18,305 bases of DNA from Nitrospiria bacterium (GTDB taxonomy: Bacteria > Nitrospirota > Nitrospiria > Nitrospirales > UBA8639): contig JAUIKP010000011.1 of the NCBI GenBank assembly GCA_030430725.1, positions 1-18,305 of the forward strand. Direction: 5' to 3'. Below, piece by piece: positions 14,900-18,305 of this stretch. The translations under genes and the position numbers were made by a program. Numbering within the stretch: position 1 is the stretch's first letter; every line of letters begins with the position of its first letter. The notes below the pieces were generated by a model. The model saw only the letters and a program-made list of their open reading frames with translations, was not told the origin of the DNA and made no database searches.

Positions 14900-16288
14900 A
14901 TGTGGCCACTGGAAAGAGTCAATATCTTCATGGTGGGAGTGGCGGTTTTTGTGACCGTCTGCTTCGTGTTCACCAAGCCCCAAACCCACGCTCAACCCTC
15001 CATTGTGTTTGTGGCCCCCATTGAAGGGGTCATCGATCTGGGGCTCGCGCCATTTGTACAAAGGGTATTAGACGAAGCCACCGCGGCCGGAGCCAAAGCC
15101 ATCATATTAGAGATTAATACCTTTGGGGGTCGAGTCGATGCCGCCGTGCTGATTCGTGATGCGCTCCTGAACTCCGAAGTTCTCACGGTCGCGTTTATCA
15201 ATAAACGGGCCATCTCTGCCGGGGCGCTTATCAGCCTGGCCTCGGAAAAAATTGCGATGGCAGACGGCGGCACCATCGGTGCCGCAACGCCGGTGCAGAT
15301 CGGTCTCCCGGGTTCACCCGCCCAACCGGTTGAAGAAAAAACCGTCTCATATATGCGCAAAGAGTTCCGGGCAACTGCCGAGCAACGGAATCGTCCCCCG
15401 CTCATTGCCGAAGCAATGGTGGATGCGGATGTGGAAATTCCAGACTTGATTGAAAAAAGTAAATTGTTAACTCTCACCACCAACGAAGCGTTACAGGCCA
15501 ACATTGCCGACTTCCACGCCAATTCTCTGGAGGCTGTGCTACAATCTGTCCACCTCGCCGATGCTGAGATTCGCTATGTGTCGGAAACATGGGCGGAGTC
15601 ACTGGTGCGGTTCCTCACCCATCCGGTGGTCAGCTCTTTGTTGATGACGGTCGGAATTCTCGGCATTATGCTGGAAATGCGGATGCCAGGCTTTGGGGTT
15701 CCTGGCGCCCTTGGGCTCATCAGTCTTGCCCTGTTTTTTTGGGGGCATGGACTTGTCCAGCTCGCGGGATGGGAAGAATTTCTGTTAGTCGGGCTTGGCC
15801 TGATATTAGTCGGAGCAGAAATCTTTTTCATTCCCGGCTTTGGAATTGCTGGAATCTTGGGAATCATCGCGCTTATGGGAGGACTTGGACTGAGCCTCAT
15901 TGGCACCGGCGCCACATGGGAGTCCACGCTTGCCGCGCTAGGACAAGTGGCGTTCTCCATCCTCGTGGCCATTATCGCAACTCTCATCCTGTTACGGTAT
16001 TTCCCCCGCCTCCCGTATGGAAAACGCCTGATCCTGGAAACCAACCTGCAGGCTCAAGAGGGATATGAATCGAGTCCAGAGGGCGATCATCGTTGGTTGG
16101 GAAAGCAGGGAATCGCCGTGTCCGACCTGCACCCCTCCGGCATTGCCCGCTTTGATGGAGAGCGGGTGGATGTGGTGTCCGACGGCACCTTTATTCAGGC
16201 CGGTCAACCCCTTGAAGTCGTTCGAATCGATGGCAATCGGGTCGTTGTTCAATTGGCCACACCTCCATCAGAAAAGGACAAGGCATAA
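14900..16288 (+). CDS. nfeD: NfeD-family membrane serine protease (ClpP-class, 1510-N type)
   Basis: This 462-residue membrane-bound protease is thought to work with flotillin/stomatin partners and, in the archaeal homologue, cuts stomatin C-termini. An N-terminal signal or anchor (residues 7-25) precedes a ClpP-like domain with [15 protein letters not shown] (nucleophile Ser106) and G-A-A-T-P-V. Lys147 (V-E-E-K-T) lies 41 residues after the serine, as in PH1510 (Ser97, Lys138). Four or five hydrophobic segments follow (about 240-375), with M-P-G-F-G and I-P-G-F-G loops, and then a C-terminal NfeD OB-fold (about 395-455) beginning near L-G-K-Q-G-I-A. GAGGGG (14886-14891) lies 8 bases before the ATG. 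Its TAA shares one base with the floA ATG, so translation is coupled. Confidence 0.95.
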   Translation: MWPLERVNIFMVGVAVFVTVCFVFTKPQTHAQPSIVFVAPIEGVIDLGLAPFVQRVLDEATAAGAKAIILEINTFGGRVDAAVLIRDALLNSEVLTVAFINKRAISAGALISLASEKIAMADGGTIGAATPVQIGLPGSPAQPVEEKTVSYMRKEFRATAEQRNRPPLIAEAMVDADVEIPDLIEKSKLLTLTTNEALQANIADFHANSLEAVLQSVHLADAEIRYVSETWAESLVRFLTHPVVSSLLMTVGILGIMLEMRMPGFGVPGALGLISLALFFWGHGLVQLAGWEEFLLVGLGLILVGAEIFFIPGFGIAGILGIIALMGGLGLSLIGTGATWESTLAALGQVAFSILVAIIATLILLRYFPRLPYGKRLILETNLQAQEGYESSPEGDHRWLGKQGIAVSDLHPSGIARFDGERVDVVSDGTFIQAGQPLEVVRIDGNRVVVQLATPPSEKDKA

Positions 16289-17265
16289 TGGAAATGGAAA
16301 CCCAGGCATTCGGTTCTCTTGGACTCCTAATCTTAGTTCTGGTACTCCTGTTTGGCTTTCTCTATGTCATTCCCATTCCCCTTTGGATCGCGGCATGGGC
16401 CTCAAACGCCTATGTTGGACTCTTCACACTGGTCGGCATGCGGTTGCGCCGCGTTCCTCCGGTCACCGTGATCAACGCCAGAATCAGCGGGGTCAAGGCC
16501 GGACTCGATATTCCCGTGAACGACCTGGAAGCTCACTTTCTGGCCGGTGGCAATGTGGTCAAAGTCGTCAATGCCATGATCTCAGCCGACAAGGCCAATA
16601 TCCCCATGACCTTTAAACGCGCCGCCGCCATTGATCTGGCCGGCCGTGATGTCCTGGAGGCCGTCAAAATGTCAGTCCTTCCGAAAGTCATCGAAACTCC
16701 ACGTATCACCGCAGTGGCCAAGGACGGCATTCAGCTCATTGCCGTCTCCCGGGTAACCGTTCGGGCGAATATCGACCGCTTGGTTGGCGGGGCAGGCGAG
16801 GAAACGGTCATTGCACGTGTGGGAGAAGGCATGGTTAGCACCATCGGATCTTCGCCCACCCACAAGGACGTCCTGGAAAACCCGGATCATATTTCCAAAA
16901 ATATTCTGGGAAGAGGATTGGATGCCGGGACGGCGTTTGAAATTTTGTCCATCGATATTGCCGATGTGGATGTCGGAGAAAATATCGGAGCGAAGTTGCA
17001 GATCGACCAGGCCAATGCGGACAAGCAGATTGCTCAAGCCAAAGCGGAAGAACGGCGGGCTATGGCGGTCGCCTTGGAACAGGAAATGCGCGCCCGTGTC
17101 GTCGAGGCGGAAGCAGAAGTTCCCAAGGCCATGTCCGAAGCCTTTCGTCAGGGAAATTTAGGGATCATGGACTATTACCGGATGAAAAATGTACAAGCCG
17201 ATACGGCTATGCGCGGGGCCATTGCCGGTACGGAGGAGGAATCTCCGGGGTCTCCAAAACCATGA
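16288..17265 (+). CDS. floA: Flotillin-like protein FloA
   Basis: This 325-residue scaffold protein of bacterial membrane microdomains belongs to the YqfA/FloA type. A hydrophobic N-terminal hairpin (about residues 10-40) is followed by the conserved core with [44 protein letters not shown] and [13 protein letters not shown]. Next comes an Ala/Glu-rich coiled coil ([19 protein letters not shown]) and the [10 protein letters not shown] end motif. The length is normal for FloA. It directly follows nfeD with a one-base overlap, the arrangement known for this pair. The downstream gene starts 7 bases after its stop. Confidence 0.96.
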   Translation: MEMETQAFGSLGLLILVLVLLFGFLYVIPIPLWIAAWASNAYVGLFTLVGMRLRRVPPVTVINARISGVKAGLDIPVNDLEAHFLAGGNVVKVVNAMISADKANIPMTFKRAAAIDLAGRDVLEAVKMSVLPKVIETPRITAVAKDGIQLIAVSRVTVRANIDRLVGGAGEETVIARVGEGMVSTIGSSPTHKDVLENPDHISKNILGRGLDAGTAFEILSIDIADVDVGENIGAKLQIDQANADKQIAQAKAEERRAMAVALEQEMRARVVEAEAEVPKAMSEAFRQGNLGIMDYYRMKNVQADTAMRGAIAGTEEESPGSPKP

Positions 17266-17269
17266 GGTG
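17264..17269 (+). promoter_or_regulatory. Ribosome binding site deciding the start of the third operon gene
   Basis: GAGGTG overlaps the floA stop codon and sits 3 bases before the ATG at 17273. The frame is open further upstream to 17189, but that part lies inside floA and has no ribosome site. Confidence 0.6.
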
Positions 17270-17272
17270 ACC

Positions 17273-17626
17273 ATGAGCATCGAAGCACTGGTTTCTTTTA
17301 TCGTCTTTCTTTTTCTGTCGTTACTCGCACTTGCCATTCGATGGCTGAATGAGCGAATACGGCGAGACATGGCGCTCAGGGACTTGAAGGATCTTTTTCT
17401 TCCATCCGATGATGGCGGAGAAAGAGTCGACCGTGAGGCATCTAGCCCCACACACACCCCATCCTCCAAACCGAAGACACACATTCAAGATTTCGAACCG
17501 GTTCCTTCACCCCAACGCCGGACCGCCAGTCGACTCCGGTTACACAACAGAGCGGATCTTCGTCAGGGCATCATCATCATGACGGTTCTAGGCCCATGCC
17601 GGGCGCTGGAACCTTCCGATGAGTAG
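17273..17626 (+). CDS. Small single-pass membrane protein of the nfeD-floA operon
   Basis: This 117-residue protein has one transmembrane helix at residues about 5-25 (L-V-S-F-I-V-F-L-F-L-S-L-L-A-L-A-I), then a basic R-W-L-N-E-R-I-R-R stretch. A low-complexity Pro/Ser/Thr-rich linker follows (about 50-90), with a compact tail R-L-R-L-H-N-R-A-D-L-R-Q-G-I-I-I-M-T-V-L-G-P-C-R-A-L. I recall similar R-R-A-hydrophobic-L-G-P-P-x-A-L tails on small proteins beside floA in other phyla, but cannot confirm it here. Layout and context suggest a helper or substrate of NfeD/FloA, with the tail as a docking peptide. It is the last gene of the unit, and repeat copy B starts 10 bases after its stop. Confidence 0.78.
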   Translation: MSIEALVSFIVFLFLSLLALAIRWLNERIRRDMALRDLKDLFLPSDDGGERVDREASSPTHTPSSKPKTHIQDFEPVPSPQRRTASRLRLHNRADLRQGIIIMTVLGPCRALEPSDE

Positions 17627-17636
17627 ACCATGAGAG

Positions 17637-17747
17637 TGTTGAAAAAGGCCGCCATCGGCGTTCTCGCCACTTGGCCGTGCTCACTACTCCTCCATACGGT
17701 CCGCTCGCCCAAGCGGCTACGGCCGTGCTAGACGGACCTTTTTGAAC
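17637..17747. repeat. 111-bp palindromic intergenic repeat, copy B (possible operon terminator)
   Basis: It runs from TGTTGAAAAAGGCCGCC to GACGGACCTTTTTGAAC, with the same length as copy A and no gaps in the alignment. Where copy A pairs A (arm 1, position 11) with T, copy B pairs G with C, a compensatory change that keeps the terminal stem. Placed 10 bases after the last operon gene, with a T-run following a GC-rich arm, it could end transcription of nfeD-floA. Confidence 0.85.
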
Positions 17748-17888
17748 ATTCCATCTTTTTTCAGGGATGTCTTCCTTCTATGCCCACAAGTTCACACCCA
17801 TCGTCCGCAGCATGCTGTGAAAGGAGATAAGCACTATCGACGTGAACTGATGCCTATTACCTGGCATTCCAGTATGACATGCATACCC

Positions 17889-18305
17889 ATGAAGAACATC
17901 GGCAGAATCCATATCGGGACTTCAGGCTGGCATTATCCTCATTGGGTGGGACCCTTTTATCCGTCCGGCATGGCCAGTGAAGAGTTTCTCCCGTTTTATG
18001 CCCGCCACTTGAGCACTGTTGAAATCAACAACACGTTTTATCGTCTTCCCGCCCTCCACACCCTGAGAGAGTGGGAAAGAGAAACACCGAACAACTTCCT
18101 ATTCACCTGTAAGGGCAGCCGGTTTATCACGCACATGAAAAAGCTGAAAGATCCGGAACACAGCATTCCACGATTCTTCGAGACCATCACCGTGCTGCGA
18201 CGCAAACTGGGCCCAATCCTGTTTCAATTGCCACCACGTTGGAGAATGAATGTGTCCCGGTTGGAAGAATTTTTGAACGCGCTGCCCACACCATTCCGCT
18301 ATGCA
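17889..18305 (+). CDS. DUF72 (YecE-like) domain protein, 3' end cut by window edge
   Basis: 139 residues are visible of a family usually about 240-250 long, with a TIM-barrel-like fold and unknown biochemical role. Family hallmarks are I-H-I-G-T-S-G-W-H-Y-P-H-W at the N-terminus, F-Y-P, V-E-I-N-N-T-F-Y-R-L-P, F-T-C-K-G-S-R-F-I-T-H-M-K-K-L and I-L-F-Q-L-P-P. All are intact up to the window edge. In-frame ATGs at 17874 and about 17847 precede 17889. None has a good ribosome site, and 17889 was chosen because the family usually begins a few residues before I-G-T-S-G-W. It lies about 140 bases after repeat B and appears to be its own transcription unit. Confidence 0.92.
   Translation, partial: MKNIGRIHIGTSGWHYPHWVGPFYPSGMASEEFLPFYARHLSTVEINNTFYRLPALHTLREWERETPNNFLFTCKGSRFITHMKKLKDPEHSIPRFFETITVLRRKLGPILFQLPPRWRMNVSRLEEFLNALPTPFRYA

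Overview
This window carries an ordinary bacterial chromosome segment. Moderate GC, a PpsA-type PEP synthase, an NfeD-FloA operon, an RpoD-like extra sigma factor and short palindromic intergenic repeats suggest a free-living Gram-negative-type bacterium. My best guess is the Nitrospira lineage, but this is an impression from protein likeness and no marker gene in the window proves it. I see no rRNA, tRNA, CRISPR array, phage or intact insertion sequence.

Layout. (1) 1-2848: 3' part of phosphoenolpyruvate synthase, then a small conserved protein. (2) 3244-7770, minus strand: a one-domain cupin and, separately, a two-gene unit of an ATP-grasp ligase followed 32 bases later by a CocE/NonD (S15-type) serine hydrolase. 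A 111-bp repeat copy (A) lies between the hydrolase and the cupin. (3) 8001-12135: the most interesting part. Two paralogous small zinc-ribbon proteins (8099-8287 and 10059-10286) are each preceded, at almost the same distance (50 and 51 bases), by a 48-bp sequence that is identical at 44 of 48 positions and packed with AGTAAC/GTTACT half-sites. The second copy also overlaps the promoter of a divergent HxlR-family regulator (9512-9955). An exported PDZ protein lies between the two units, and an RpoD-like sigma factor follows the second zinc-ribbon gene. I infer an HxlR-controlled, possibly thiol- or electrophile-responsive regulon. (4) 12483-13472: a CapA-family protein. (5) 13568-13745: an imperfect direct repeat. 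(6) 13906-14871: a decayed NAD-malic enzyme gene with four frame changes and a large internal deletion. (7) 14900-17626: a tightly packed nfeD-floA-small membrane protein operon, closed 10 bases after its last stop codon by the second 111-bp repeat copy (B). (8) 17889-end: the 5' part of a DUF72 gene.

Genes that plausibly work together are the NfeD/FloA/small protein set (membrane quality control and microdomain organisation), the ATP-grasp/hydrolase pair (making and cleaving an amide or ester bond, substrate unknown), and the HxlR/zinc-ribbon units. The two 111-bp elements are 111 bases each, align without gaps at about 78% identity, and carry one compensatory base-pair change in their terminal stem.
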